This document shows, one piece after another, positions 1-7,647 of a stretch of 64,000 nucleotides of DNA; within the stretch, counting starts at the first letter, position 1, and each line of letters starts with the position of its first letter. The translations under genes were made by a program, and so were the position numbers. The DNA comes from Parapedobacter tibetensis. Its GTDB lineage: Bacteria; Bacteroidota; Bacteroidia; Sphingobacteriales; Sphingobacteriaceae. Below the pieces are notes generated by a model, which was not told the DNA's origin, did no database searches, and worked only from the letters and a program-made list of their open reading frames with translations. The stretch is from positions 1 through 64,000 of the forward strand of contig NZ_JAMXBE010000003.1 of NCBI RefSeq assembly GCF_024704835.1, given 5' to 3'.

Positions 1-1
1 T

Positions 2-97
2 GATCCGAATATCAAAATTGTTGTTATACGCGGCAAAGGATATAAAATCATTCTGCCGGGTCGAAAACACCAAAGGGGTCATTATTCCGGCGGATGA
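2..97 (+). CDS. C-terminal end of a possible winged-helix regulator, cut by the window edge
   Basis: An open frame enters from the left edge and stops at a TGA at 95-97. Its 31 residues contain VVIRGKGYKI, which resembles the wing of OmpR-type DNA-binding domains (the usual form is TVRGxGYxL). The rest of the protein would lie outside the window. The opposite strand is also open over the same bases, so the assignment is weak. Confidence 0.25.
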   Translation, partial: DPNIKIVVIRGKGYKIILPGRKHQRGHYSGG

Positions 98-120
98 AGC
101 CGTGATGGAATCGGAAGGGA

Positions 121-374
121 TCACCTCTTCCTGTCCGTTTTAAGACTCGCCAGCCGCTTCTCCGCCACGGCTTCCCGTTTGCGCCAGGCAGCTAGCTGGG
201 GTTCCTCATAGACCGGGAGCCCTTCGTCGTTCAGCAGCCCCAGCGACTTCGCTAGCTTCCGGCCCAGAGCAGCCGACTCCGGGTCTTTGACGTCGAAGGC
301 CTGTTGGCTGGACGTGATGGTGGCCGCCGCGCTTCTTCCATCCGGGTCTTGACGGCTACTTTTTGTTTGGCCAT
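121..374 (-). pseudogene. Small hypothetical gene broken by one frameshift
   Basis: A minus-strand ATG at 374-372 opens a lysine-rich N-terminus (MAKQKVAVKTRMEEAR). It then runs out of frame near 315-330. The neighbouring frame continues with protein-like sequence (DVKDPESAALGRKLAKSLGL, then a charged helix ending LASLKTDRKR) to a TGA at 123-121. Joined by a one-base correction, the product would be about 84 residues, with no recognised domain and a likely coiled C-terminus. The break falls in a GC-rich GCGCGGCGG run, so a sequencing error is as plausible as real decay. Confidence 0.45.
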
Positions 375-443
375 GGCGGGGTCACTGTATTTTCGTCACT
401 GTTAGTAACAGGTGTACGATGATTTGGTTTATATTGCTAGAAG

Positions 444-495
444 TTACGAAAGGTAACCGTAGGAACGGTGATGGCACTACGGGAAACCGGAAATG
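444..495. repeat. Dispersed repeat, copy E (5' module)
   Basis: Contains the block CACTACGGGAAACCGGAAAT. Nearly the same sequence, including the preceding AGGTAACCGnrGGAAnGGTGATGGC, recurs at 53821-53873. The shorter core CATTACGGGAAACCGGAAA recurs at 1373-1468 and 4760-4874. No coding frame is conserved between the copies. Confidence 0.6.
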
Positions 496-577
496 AAGAA
501 ATAGTAAACTGTGGACGAGTGGGCCATAAATGGGAAAGTTTTGCTAGCTTTAACACTGTGTAATAGTAAGATAAGGA

Positions 578-1099
578 TTGGAAATACAGGAAGCTATAGC
601 GTTAATTGAACCGGGAGTATTAAGGGGAGCCACCGCGCAGCATTGGACTGATCTGGGTTGCGGAAATGGAACATTTACCTATGCCCTTGCGCATCTGCTG
701 TCTCCGGGAAGCAGCATAACAGCTGTGGATAGTTTACCGCAAAGGCTGAATAAGATCATGGGGAACAGAGTTTCCATTCAATTCCAGCAATCGGATATCA
801 ATCTGGAAAGTTTTCACTTGCCTAAGTTGGAGGGTATATTAATGGCCAATTCCCTTCATTACATCCAAGAGAAAGAATCGCTTATAAAACGTCTGGAGCG
901 ATACTTCAACAAAGAGAAACAATTCCTCATCATTGAATACGAAGCGAATATCTCAAATCCGTGGGTACCGTTTCCGATTACATTCAGCAAGTTAAGCACC
1001 CTCTTTGACAGCTTGGGATATTACGCGATAACAAAGATTAACGAAAGGCCTTCATCCTTCGGCGGATCGATGTATGCTGCCTTAATCCGATCTAAATGA
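578..1099 (+). CDS. Class I SAM-dependent methyltransferase
   Basis: A 173-residue protein with a Rossmann-type methyltransferase core. Motif I is WTDLGCGNGTF at residues 23-33, followed by an acidic residue after the second strand (AVDS, D51) that would bind the ribose of S-adenosylmethionine. A post-motif stretch MANSLHYIQEKESLIKRL matches the family. The substrate cannot be told from sequence. The only start in frame is TTG at 578, because a stop lies two codons upstream (572-574). The gene may therefore start at TTG or have lost its original first codons. It stands alone between remnants. Confidence 0.75.
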   Translation: MEIQEAIALIEPGVLRGATAQHWTDLGCGNGTFTYALAHLLSPGSSITAVDSLPQRLNKIMGNRVSIQFQQSDINLESFHLPKLEGILMANSLHYIQEKESLIKRLERYFNKEKQFLIIEYEANISNPWVPFPITFSKLSTLFDSLGYYAITKINERPSSFGGSMYAALIRSK

Positions 1100-1262
1100 A
1101 CCTACTGCTGGACACCAAGATGCCGTAATTATTGCAATCAACGAAGGCCTTGCGGATACCGTAAACTATATTGATGCCTTGCGTACTGTATTCCCAAGCA
1201 TATACAGATTTGCCACACCGGCTAATATAACAGCGGGTAGCCTAAAGTACGGTGTGTGCTGA
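1098..1262 (+). pseudogene. Unidentified gene fragment
   Basis: The frame has no start codon but reads as natural protein: GHQDAVIIAINEGLADTVNY, then IDALRTVFPSIYRFATPANI, ending at TGA 1260-1262. It begins at the stop of the methyltransferase and looks like the surviving C-terminal piece of a lost gene. No family was recognised. Confidence 0.35.
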
Positions 1263-1372
1263 TTCAATCTTTTCAATACATTTGCCGCCTCGGATTCATC
1301 GTTGGGATGACTCTCTGTACAAACGAGCTGTATGACTAGCAGGATATACGAAGCGCTGCCCTACCCAGCACA

Positions 1373-1468
1373 CGCGAAGCCGCAGGCAGCAAAAACCCCA
1401 ATACTCCCTCCTATTGTTACACAAAGGTAGCTGCAGGAAATAGAAGGGCATTACGGGAAACCGGAAAG
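1373..1468. repeat. Dispersed repeat, copy A (5' module)
   Basis: Starts with GCGAAGCCGCAGGCAGC and continues through CTCCCTCCTATTG, CAAAGGTAGCTGC and GGGCATTACGGGAAACCGG. The same order of blocks occurs at 55560-55763 and, partly, at 4760-4874 and 57069-57118. It lies between the methyltransferase and the PIN toxin, with nothing else recognised in 1263-1503. Confidence 0.65.
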
Positions 1469-1503
1469 ATGAAATGTAACTTGGATTTAGGAAGCTTATT
1501 AGG

Positions 1504-1941
1504 CTAGGCCATCAACCTATCTGGGAGATTTCCAAAAACTCTTTCATGGTAAGTTATCGTAGTTTGACCGTACTGTTTTAATACGAGTAAGTCTGGATCG
1601 CCAGTAATAAGGTAGTCCGCAGCACCGTCTTTACCTAACGAGAGCAAATAGTTATCATTGCTATCTCTACTTGCTCTCACATCGCTTTTTATCTTTACGA
1701 AGGAAAGGATAGGAACAATCAATTCGACAAAGCGCTTTGCTTGCTGTAGTCTAATGTATTTTTTAAATTTATCCCTCAGTATAACAGCCTTATACTCTTC
1801 TATCAATTCATCGCAACAAAGGATGGTGTAAATGGGATTGGAAAGAAGGTTATAAAGTGTACGTCGAGAGGCTCGGCTGATCGTGGCGCTGATGTACCAA
1901 TTGGTATCAATGACAAGCGTTTTCCTATGACTTCTTGCCAT
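1504..1941 (-). CDS. PIN-domain toxin of a toxin-antitoxin pair
   Basis: A 145-residue PIN-domain protein of the family often called putative toxin-antitoxin system toxin component. Acidic residues expected to hold the catalytic metal are visible: D12 in VIDTN, the D44-E49 cluster (DELIEEY), D93/D96 in RDSNDN and D115/D117 in TGDPDLL. Such proteins are ribonucleases. The ATG (1941-1939) overlaps the end of the upstream antitoxin gene by 17 bp, so the two are probably translationally coupled and transcribed from the promoter at 2167-2198. Both genes look intact. Confidence 0.85.
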   Translation of the reverse strand: MARSHRKTLVIDTNWYISATISRASRRTLYNLLSNPIYTILCCDELIEEYKAVILRDKFKKYIRLQQAKRFVELIVPILSFVKIKSDVRASRDSNDNYLLSLGKDGAADYLITGDPDLLVLKQYGQTTITYHERVFGNLPDRLMA

Positions 1942-2140
1942 ATCGGACAGCGCTCACTTCTTTCATAATATCCGCTTCAGAAAGTGGCTCATCAGGTAGG
2001 ATGGCGTCCATAGCATCCCACCGGTCGACGAATGTCTGCTTTCCGATACGCTCGGCAACTTTTATCCGATCGGTCTTGCCAAGCTGGTTAAATAGCCGGA
2101 TTACTGCATTTACAGAAGGTGCATTTATCGTCGTCTTCAT
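1925..2140 (-). CDS. Antitoxin partner of the PIN toxin
   Basis: A 71-residue protein starting at ATG 2140-2138. The frame stays open further upstream, but the promoter at 2167-2198 puts the start here. It begins MKTTINAPSVNAVIRLFNQL and ends with an acidic, helical C-terminus (DEPLSEADIMKEVSAVR). That is the usual layout of small antitoxins, with a DNA- or partner-binding N-terminus and a toxin-wrapping tail. No named antitoxin fold could be assigned with certainty. It overlaps the toxin gene by 17 bp. Confidence 0.75.
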   Translation of the reverse strand: MKTTINAPSVNAVIRLFNQLGKTDRIKVAERIGKQTFVDRWDAMDAILPDEPLSEADIMKEVSAVRYGKKS

Positions 2141-2166
2141 GCCTTGAAAATTATTGATAATAATTA

Positions 2167-2198
2167 CAAATTTAGTCAAATAGACTATAAGTTGCAAA
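2167..2198 (-). promoter_or_regulatory. Bacteroidota-type promoter of the PIN toxin-antitoxin operon
   Basis: On the minus strand a -33 TTTG (2198-2195) is followed after 20 bases by TAAATTTG (2174-2167). This fits the TTTG/TAnnTTTG promoter known for the Bacteroidota primary sigma factor. The antitoxin ATG lies 26 bases further on. Confidence 0.65.
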
Positions 2199-2205
2199 TG
2201 GGATA

Positions 2206-2427
2206 ATGAGAGTGAGTATTTTTGGCCTAGTGCATAGCCGTTTCCGTACATCACCCGAATACCTGCAATGGAAAAACCTGTTGCACCATTATTACGACCC
2301 GTTCCCAACGGTAGAGCACTACGAGACGGTATTTGCCAACAGGCCTAATGGTTAATGTATTACATCACAGGAAAAATGACTTGGTGGCTTTTGTAAATCC
2401 TCATGCGTATACCGAACATGGTGTGTG
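2206..2427 (+). pseudogene. Two gene remnants, the second an ORF6N-like fragment
   Basis: ATG 2206 opens a 49-residue frame (MRVSIFGLVHSRFRTSPEYL and so on) that stops at 2353-2355. It is immediately followed in the same frame by a piece ending NDLVAFVNPHAYTEHGV before TGA 2425-2427. The motif F-P-HAYTEHGV resembles the conserved PYAFTEQGV of ORF6N/KilA-type proteins, so this is probably the scar of one. The first piece was not recognised. Confidence 0.35.
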
Positions 2428-2511
2428 ATTTCAAAAGCAGGACAACCCGATTCAAATCCAACATTTTATTTTAAGCGCAAATACCGTTGCTTTGTGAAAG
2501 ATTACAACGCA

Positions 2512-3069
2512 ATGAAACGTATCGCCTTAATTTGTTTTCTCCTTTCTATGACTGGTTCCGTACGAAGTCAACAGTTGGAAATGCGCTTGGACAGTGTGCT
2601 CCCCCTGCTTGAAACAGACCGGAATGGCGATACCATACGCAAATATTTCAGGTACAGGTAGTACAGCTTTCCGCTCCAACGTTTCTATAAAGATAGCGAC
2701 AACCATACAACACGGTTGAAAGAACCCTACCTGCAAATAGGTGCATTCTATGCCAAATCGCTCGCAGTAAACCCGTCTCACGCTTGGAAAAAAATACCGG
2801 AATTAAAAGTTTATGAAGCTGATTCGTCAAATTACTACAGCTCCGACGTGAATAGTTACCCGGGCAAATATGCCATCCCGGTTTTAGATTCGACGGGTAT
2901 TATCATAACGATGAACGGCATCAGCAGCCGCAACGCGGATCAGTATGAGTTTCGTGTGCTTGAAGATCAATCGCACGAATTGCTGCCCTGGACAAAACCG
3001 TTGGTGTTTACGAAAGCTTATATGCTTACGAAAATCGAAATCCCTGGCCAAGAAGATAATCCGATCTAA
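2512..3069 (+). pseudogene. Secreted/sensor-like protein interrupted by an in-frame TAG
   Basis: ATG 2512 begins a clear signal peptide (MKRIALICFLLSMTGSVRSQ). After 49 residues there is a TAG at 2659-2661, but the same frame continues with protein-like sequence to 3069, so a single nonsense change separates the halves. The second half (a 117-residue stretch counted from an internal ATG at 2716) contains YEFRVLEDQ and a W-x-KPLVF stretch. These are reminiscent of the periplasmic sensor part of Bacteroidota histidine kinases. No kinase domain follows, so the gene is probably also truncated at its 3' end. Confidence 0.5.
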
Positions 3070-3113
3070 AGAATAGCTAAAAATATGGCCGCTGCGGCAA
3101 GGCAACCTTCATG

Positions 3114-3974
3114 CTATCCCGGAATAAAAAATTGCCTGACCCTCAGCTTGTCCGGGTTGCGAACGTATAATAAACGCGTGATTTCCGCTTGGTCTGCTTC
3201 AATGCATAGCATCGAATCCAGTTCGCCCGTTGAATGGCGGAAGAAAAGCACCGCCGGCGCGCCGTTTACCAATGCGGCCCGGTACGCAAATTCGTTGCGT
3301 TGGTTTTCCGGAAGCTGCATAACCCCGACAAGGAATTTCAGCACCTTTTGCTGTCCGAAAAGCGGTTTGCGAGCCGCGGTGCGTTTGCCGCCGCCATCGC
3401 TGAAAAGTTCGACGTCGCTGCGGAGCAATGCTTCCAGCCTTGTACGATCTTCAGACTGCAATGAGAAAAGGAAGGCATCGATGAGCGAGCGGTGTTGGGT
3501 CGGGTCAATGGGCTTGAATCGCTTTCGGCTGAGTTTCTTATGCGCGCGGTGCAACAATTGCCGGCAGTTTTCTACCGAAGTGTCTACCAGATCCGCGATG
3601 TAGTGATATTCTTCGGAAAAGCTTTCCCGCAGGATAAATACGGCCCGCTCAATCGGATTAAGCCGCTCGAGCAGAAAAAGCAGTCCGTATTCGATGGTTG
3701 GGAATTCCCCGGAATCGTCGGTGATATACGGCTCGGGGAGCCAGTACCCAATATAGCTTTCCTGCTGCTTCTTCAGCTCACGCAGATGGTTAATGCTCTG
3801 GTTAACGGCCATACGCCCGAGGTAAGCTTTTGGCTGCTTTACCCCTTCTATGGAAGCCCATTTTTCAAAAGTATCATGAACGATGTCTTCCGCGTCCGCC
3901 ACAACCCCCAACATGTTGTAGGCGATATGGAAAAGGTATGGCCGAAGTGCGATAATTTCTGCTGTTAGTTCCAT
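3114..3974 (-). CDS. ECF41-like (SigJ-type) RNA polymerase sigma factor
   Basis: A 286-residue ECF sigma factor starting at ATG 3974 (MELTAEIIALRPYLFHIAYN). The upstream open frame to 4214 only covers the AhpD-like gene in another frame. Region 2 is at roughly residues 5-75 (AYNMLGVVADAEDIVHDTF) and region 4 at roughly 115-170 (LNPIERAVFILRESFSEEYH). A C-terminal extension of about 100 residues (FSDGGGKRTAARKPLFGQQK) matches the SnoaL-like domain of the ECF41 group. That group has no membrane anti-sigma factor and controls itself through this tail. It lies 19 bp after the AhpD-like gene, a partner typical of ECF41 loci, and both would be read from the promoter at 4592-4619. Confidence 0.85.
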   Translation of the reverse strand: MELTAEIIALRPYLFHIAYNMLGVVADAEDIVHDTFEKWASIEGVKQPKAYLGRMAVNQSINHLRELKKQQESYIGYWLPEPYITDDSGEFPTIEYGLLFLLERLNPIERAVFILRESFSEEYHYIADLVDTSVENCRQLLHRAHKKLSRKRFKPIDPTQHRSLIDAFLFSLQSEDRTRLEALLRSDVELFSDGGGKRTAARKPLFGQQKVLKFLVGVMQLPENQRNEFAYRAALVNGAPAVLFFRHSTGELDSMLCIEADQAEITRLLYVRNPDKLRVRQFFIPG

Positions 3975-3993
3975 GGCGTTTCCACAAAGGTAA

Positions 3994-4557
3994 TCAGTTG
4001 GTTTTTCTTTTTGCGATATCGCAAAGCATATCCGAATGGATATTAAGGCCGATATTGCCGATATTGTAATAAAACTCCGTAGCGACGATCCAAACGATCT
4101 CACAGATGGCACGTTCGCCGTAATGTGAGGCAAGCTTATCGAATAACTCGCGTTCCATCTTCCGGTCCCTGGCCAACCGGGTAACAAAATCAAGTAGCAC
4201 CCTTTCCTTGGCATTGAAAAGTTCGCTGGTTTGATAGTCGTTCAATGCGTCGAATTTTGCCTGATCCATGGAAGCCATAATTGTTTGTGAACGTCCAATA
4301 TCCATGCAAAAATAGCAAACGTTAATTCGTGCTACATGCTCGCGGATAAGCATGACCGTTTCATCAGGCAATTGCAGTTTCTTGTCGAGTTGGCCGATTT
4401 TACCGGAGAATTTACCAAAGCTGAGCGGTAGCCGGGCGGCCATGACTTTTAGGGGGGTCAACACTTTCCCGAACCGTTTACGGGTGAAATAATAAACAAG
4501 TTTCCAAAGCAAACCTTTGGGAGTTTCGATTGGCGTAAGAAAGGGAGTATCCATCAT
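3994..4557 (-). CDS. AhpD-like / carboxymuconolactone decarboxylase family protein
   Basis: A 187-residue alpha-helical protein of the carboxymuconolactone decarboxylase/AhpD fold. The redox motif is ARINVCYFCMDIG, with C81 and C84 as the CxxC pair. The usual histidine three residues after the second cysteine is not present. I start it at ATG 4557; a TTG two codons earlier is also possible. It is the first gene of a two-gene operon with the ECF41-like sigma factor, a context known for these sigma factors. A peroxide- or quinone-related redox role is likely but the substrate is unknown. Confidence 0.8.
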   Translation of the reverse strand: MMDTPFLTPIETPKGLLWKLVYYFTRKRFGKVLTPLKVMAARLPLSFGKFSGKIGQLDKKLQLPDETVMLIREHVARINVCYFCMDIGRSQTIMASMDQAKFDALNDYQTSELFNAKERVLLDFVTRLARDRKMERELFDKLASHYGERAICEIVWIVATEFYYNIGNIGLNIHSDMLCDIAKRKTN

Positions 4558-4591
4558 ATTCAATTAACGTTATGCTTTTGTTTTATTATCA

Positions 4592-4619
4592 TAGACCGGG
4601 AAGTGGAAGTTTTGTGACA
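4592..4619 (-). promoter_or_regulatory. Predicted ECF41 promoter of the AhpD-like/sigma operon
   Basis: On the minus strand TGTCACA (4619-4613) and CGGTCTA (4598-4592) lie at promoter spacing, 35 bases before the AhpD-like ATG. ECF41 factors are reported to recognise a TGTCACA -35 and a CGTC -10. The same GTCAC/GTC arrangement occurs before genes of the second ECF41-like module at 49.6-51.5 kb. Confidence 0.6.
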
Positions 4620-4759
4620 AAACAAGTCAAAAAAGTATGCGGTGAACTTGTCCTTTCCCTGATTTTCATCGTCATAGAAGAAATTTTCTACTGTGTTTTG
4701 ATTGTTCCATTTTTTAGTGATGAAACGCCATTGGTTTAACGGAAGTTGGCTCGCCAACG

Positions 4760-4874
4760 CTCCCTCCTATCATACGAAGATACGCGAAGGAAATGGATGG
4801 GCATTACGGGAAACCGGAAAGTATTGGATTTGATTAAAGGGTTGTTTGGTCTAGTGGAAAAGACAGATGCCGGA
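4760..4874. repeat. Dispersed repeat, copy B (both modules fused)
   Basis: Carries CTCCCTCCTAT, then GGGCATTACGGGAAACCGG, then GGATTTGATTAAAGGGTTG and GTGGAAAAGACAGATGCCGG. It joins the end of the 5' module directly to a shortened 3' module that lacks the promoter-like part seen at 5569-5674 and 55560-55763. Confidence 0.65.
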
Positions 4875-4984
4875 GGTTAAGAGTAACCTATTGGTGAAGG
4901 TCTAGATTGGAATAGCGGATTTAATAGGGGCTGTCACATTGGATTGCCGCTGTGCCAGCCCCCATATCAAAATTGGGTTTTGCA

Positions 4985-5155
4985 TCAACCAATGACAATG
5001 GGATTTCGGCTAGTTTGTATTCCAGAATGCTTTCTAAGTCCTCTGACTGAGAAACGAGATGGGGTAAAAGCAGGTTTTTTTGCGGTTGGTAAGATTGTTT
5101 TTAGGATGGTAGGTTGTTTTTTCTGTGCCCTTTGGTCTAAAATCTCTTCGATCAT
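4985..5155 (-). CDS. Small hypothetical ORF, possibly a truncated gene
   Basis: ATG 5155-5153 opens 56 residues (MIEEILDQRAQKKQPTILKT, rich in K, R and P) to TGA 4987-4985. It is preceded by a long AT-rich leader and a TTTG (5213-5210 on the minus strand). No family was recognised. The basic composition and truncated look would suit the start of a DNA-binding or transposition gene, but that is a guess. Confidence 0.25.
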   Translation of the reverse strand: MIEEILDQRAQKKQPTILKTILPTAKKPAFTPSRFSVRGLRKHSGIQTSRNPIVIG

Positions 5156-5424
5156 GTTAAATTAAAATTAAAATTAAGTTAATGTATAGTATCTAATAAT
5201 TAGTGCAAATGTACGTTTTATTACGCTATCATTTGTATGCTTAGTGTCATTATTACACACTTGAAAATATCTTTATATCAGCATGAATTACAGTATTTTG
5301 ATATCCCGGTTTTGAAGACGCCTAGGAGAGACAAATCCTGTCTTTACTGAAAGATGCAGCACAGCGCCCGTGCGTCTTTATCAGTTAGGCTAATCTGGAT
5401 TTCCGCTTTCCGCTAATTGAGGCT

Positions 5425-5553
5425 TCAAGTCGCTATATTCCTTTTTGCGACTCCTTCTATTACTTTGGAATCAAGGGGGCCATCTATCCTTATCTCTCCC
5501 GAACCTCCAAAGCCGTCAAAATAAAGCAGTTTCCAATCAGGATGCTCTTTCAT
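5425..5553 (-). pseudogene. Fragment of a TcmP-like (three-Cys-motif partner) protein
   Basis: Reads MKEHPDWKLLYFDGFGGSGE from ATG 5553, and the frame upstream adds AYFQI. The motif YFDGFGGSGE matches the YIDAFAGxGE motif of three-Cys-motif partner proteins and related SAM-binding proteins. Only about 42 residues remain before TGA 5427-5425. There is no partner gene nearby. Confidence 0.45.
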
Positions 5554-5568
5554 AATCTGAAAATATGC

Positions 5569-5674
5569 GGATTTGACTAAAAGGGTTGTTTGATAAATTT
5601 ATATTTGCTACATTTGTTAGTGAACAATATAACCATAAAGCCAACAACCTAATGGAAAAGGCAGATGTCGGCGG
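5569..5674 (+). repeat. Dispersed repeat, copy D (3' module with promoter)
   Basis: Runs from GGATTTGACTAAAAGGG to GGCAGATGTCGG. It contains a promoter-like GTTGTTTG...TACATTTG pair and then an ATGGAAAAGGCAGATG start that stops after eight codons. The equivalent stretch at 55665-55763 is about 85 percent alike by eye. It looks like the conserved 5' end of a gene family whose body has been lost. Confidence 0.6.
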
Positions 5675-5703
5675 ATAGTTTTGCTATTCTATAGAAAAAC
5701 TGA

Positions 5704-5901
5704 TTATTTTTTCTGCAAGGCTAAGCGGACTTTCTGAACGAAATCAATTGATACTTCTGCTGCTTTCGCTGATTGGTCGTCAGTGAAGCCAAAATCCAGT
5801 AATAAGTTTTTTACCACCTCAGACTTGCCTTCATTAATGCCTTCCTTCTTGATCGAATCAAACGCATTCTGTGTATCCCATTTGGTTTCTTGAGAGGTCA
5901 G
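5704..5901 (-). pseudogene. C-terminal remnant of an Rpn-family nuclease/transposase-like protein
   Basis: The minus-strand frame from 5901 to TAA 5706-5704 reads AFDSIKKEGINEGKSEVVKN, LLLDFGFTDDQSAKAAEVS and FVQKVRLALQKK. The EGxxEGKxEVVKNLL layout followed by a helix ending in a basic tail is characteristic of the C-terminus of Rpn/PD-(D/E)XK transposase-like proteins. The nuclease domain is missing. Confidence 0.5.
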
Positions 5902-5982
5902 TCAATTGTATAAAAACTGGAGTACTGTGTTTTTCATCAATGATTATCGAAAGACTAAATCAATAAAACAAAAAAGCCAGTT

Positions 5983-6063
5983 GCCAATCGAGTAGACGGC
6001 TCCGCCAGAGACTGACGGAGTACACCTCTCACACCACCCAGCGTACGGGTCTCGGGTGCGGCA
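5983..6063 (-). pseudogene. Probable 3' end remnant of a group II intron
   Basis: On the minus strand the sequence holds CCGTACGCTGGGTGGTGTGA, then GAGGTGTACTCCGTC and GGCGGAGCCGTCTACTCGAT. These resemble the conserved segment between the maturase ORF and domain V of bacterial group II introns. No maturase reading frame is present beside it. The assignment rests on memory of the motif, not on a structure search. Confidence 0.4.
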
Positions 6064-6095
6064 TAAATCATCAAGGTATATATAGCTTTAAGTTG

Positions 6096-6803
6096 TTATC
6101 TTGGTTCATAGGTACCCCAATAAAACAAACCGCTTTCCCTAAAAACAACGAGCTTGCCGTCAATGAGGGCACCGAATTCCTTTACATTATCCTTGGCATA
6201 GCGGAATGCTACATTCTTATACAATTGGTAGGTATTGCCATTTTCGTTGATGTCGCCTATTCCACTGCCATACGCAGTTCCGTCAGCACGGAACACATAG
6301 GTATGATCCTCGATATAAACGTCTTCGGTACCAAATCTGTATTGGTTCCCTACAAAGGTTTTACCGGCCAATTGGTTTGTGTCCGGAGTCTTACCAAGCG
6401 CACCCGTTGCCTTGTATTTGACAGGCGCCGGTTCATAGGTGTCATCGTCTCTATAAAACCTTACCTCGTATTTACTGTCCCCCAATTCATTGTTCCTGAA
6501 TCCGAATGACACCCATTTTTCCCGATCGGCCGTCTGGAAAATTAGGGAGTCGTCCGTGACTTCGTAGGTTCCCGGAAACGAACTGGTGATTGTCGTCAGT
6601 ATCCCTGTACCATCGCCCTTAAACGTAAGTATATAGGGACTGTTTCTGTCTGAATTCACGGGTGCCGTAATCCCGACGATGTAGTGGCCTTCCAACATAA
6701 ATTCAGGTAGTTTTTCCTCATCCTTGTTACAAGCGGAAAATATTCCCGCTCCAATCAATATTGAAATCCCGGAGACCGCTTTGATTAAATTGATATTCTT
6801 CAT
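6096..6803 (-). CDS. Hypothetical lipoprotein
   Basis: A 235-residue protein with a lipoprotein signal peptide: a short basic N-terminus, a hydrophobic stretch and a lipobox IFSAC with C25 as the likely acylated residue. The mature part is rich in beta-strand-like segments and has two GDGTG / RADGTAYG-type turns, as in many Bacteroidota surface or periplasmic lipoproteins. No catalytic motif or family was recognised. It is monocistronic and flanked by remnants on both sides. Bases 6804-7061 hold nothing I can assign. Confidence 0.65.
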   Translation of the reverse strand: MKNINLIKAVSGISILIGAGIFSACNKDEEKLPEFMLEGHYIVGITAPVNSDRNSPYILTFKGDGTGILTTITSSFPGTYEVTDDSLIFQTADREKWVSFGFRNNELGDSKYEVRFYRDDDTYEPAPVKYKATGALGKTPDTNQLAGKTFVGNQYRFGTEDVYIEDHTYVFRADGTAYGSGIGDINENGNTYQLYKNVAFRYAKDNVKEFGALIDGKLVVFRESGLFYWGTYEPR

Positions 6804-7061
6804 ACACTTTTTGTTTATTTTTAAAATTTCGGCTGGTCATTTATTTACATCGGCAGCCGTCCGCCTTTGTCTAAAGATTGTGAAATTCAAGCTACATCAA
6901 AGACAGCGCCTCGAAGCCTTATCCCATTCTGCGCATGGACAACCCTAGCGACGAACAGGAACAGTATGGTCAAATAGTGTCGCTTTAATAAAAATAAAAG
7001 CATCTTAGTTGCAACTATAAAGGCCACAAAGATGCATTAAATAATGTACTTGTCAAAATAA

Positions 7062-7193
7062 ATGGATAACAATAAATTTGACTTCGGGCGCTTCAAAGTG
7101 GAAGCTATTAAAGGGCTTTCTTCAGGCAAGCCTATCAACGGTGAGAACGGCATTTTTGCGCCTTTAATGAAGCCTTTTCTGGAAGCGAGTTAG
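7062..7193 (+). pseudogene. N-terminal remnant of an IS256-family transposase
   Basis: ATG 7062 begins MDNNKFDFGRFKVEAIKGLS and continues PINGENGIFAPLMKPFLEAS before TAG 7191-7193. The order of a GL-x-SGKP segment and G-x-x-APLxKxFLEA is the start of mutator-type (IS256) transposases. The catalytic part is gone. A C-terminal piece of the same family survives at 48773-48865. Confidence 0.5.
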
Positions 7194-7215
7194 TCAAGGA
7201 CGCATCCCAATCTCT

Positions 7216-7247
7216 TTTGGAACCTGCTTTCAGATTCGTTATATTTG
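7216..7247 (+). promoter_or_regulatory. Promoter of the decayed toxin-antitoxin pair, near-leaderless
   Basis: TTTG (7216-7219), 20 bases, then TATATTTG (7240-7247) gives an exact Bacteroidota consensus. The antitoxin ATG at 7255 is only eight bases after the -7 box, so the transcript would start at or almost at the ATG. Confidence 0.6.
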
Positions 7248-7254
7248 TACCATT

Positions 7255-7433
7255 ATGACAAGGAAAGAAGAAAACAGGATTATGATGGCTGCCTTAAAAA
7301 GGAGCGTAAAGAAGCAACCGCTTCAAAAGAGGCTGCTAAGGCCTTTTTGATTAAAACAGGGGTTTATGATTTGCTTTTGGGAATGGAAGAAAACAAAAAC
7401 CATCCCGACAACTTGGCTAAACTGGCTAAGTAA
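7255..7433 (+). pseudogene. Frameshifted small antitoxin-like gene
   Basis: ATG 7255 gives MTRKEENRIMMAALKRSVKK, then leaves its natural frame. The adjacent frame continues KEATASKEAAKAFLIKTGVY and NHPDNLAKLAK to TAA at 7433. Restoring one frame yields a protein of about 58 residues resembling the small partner proteins found before ADP-ribosyltransferase-like toxins in Bacteroidota. The shift lies around 7300-7315. Confidence 0.45.
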
Positions 7434-7456
7434 AATTCATATCCTATCGAAGACAC

Positions 7457-7627
7457 ATGTATTCCTCTAAACCTGGTTTAATTATTGGCTTTCATGGCTG
7501 TGAAGAATCGGTCAGAGATGACATCATCTCTGGCAAAGCGCCCATGCGCTTCTCCCCGCAAATCCGCTCTACCATTTCCTGCATCCGCAGTGCTGATGGC
7601 ATAGCCGAACTCTTTATTAATTTTTAA
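7457..7627 (+). pseudogene. Truncated toxin-like gene (ADP-ribosyltransferase-like N-terminus)
   Basis: ATG 7457 starts MYSSKPGLIIGFHGCEESVR and DDIISGKAPM, then changes character and stops at 7627. A GFHGC(D/E) opening with a following acidic helix is how I remember a Bacteroidota family related to DUF3990/ART toxins beginning. The NAD-binding and catalytic remainder is missing. It follows the antitoxin-like gene by 23 bp, so the pair is a dead module. Confidence 0.35.
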
Positions 7628-7647
7628 CACAAATTAATGAAAATCGT

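Noticed and set aside
4560-4757. Minus-strand ORF of 65 residues before the AhpD-like gene
   Set aside because: It overlaps the predicted ECF41 promoter and has no recognisable composition.
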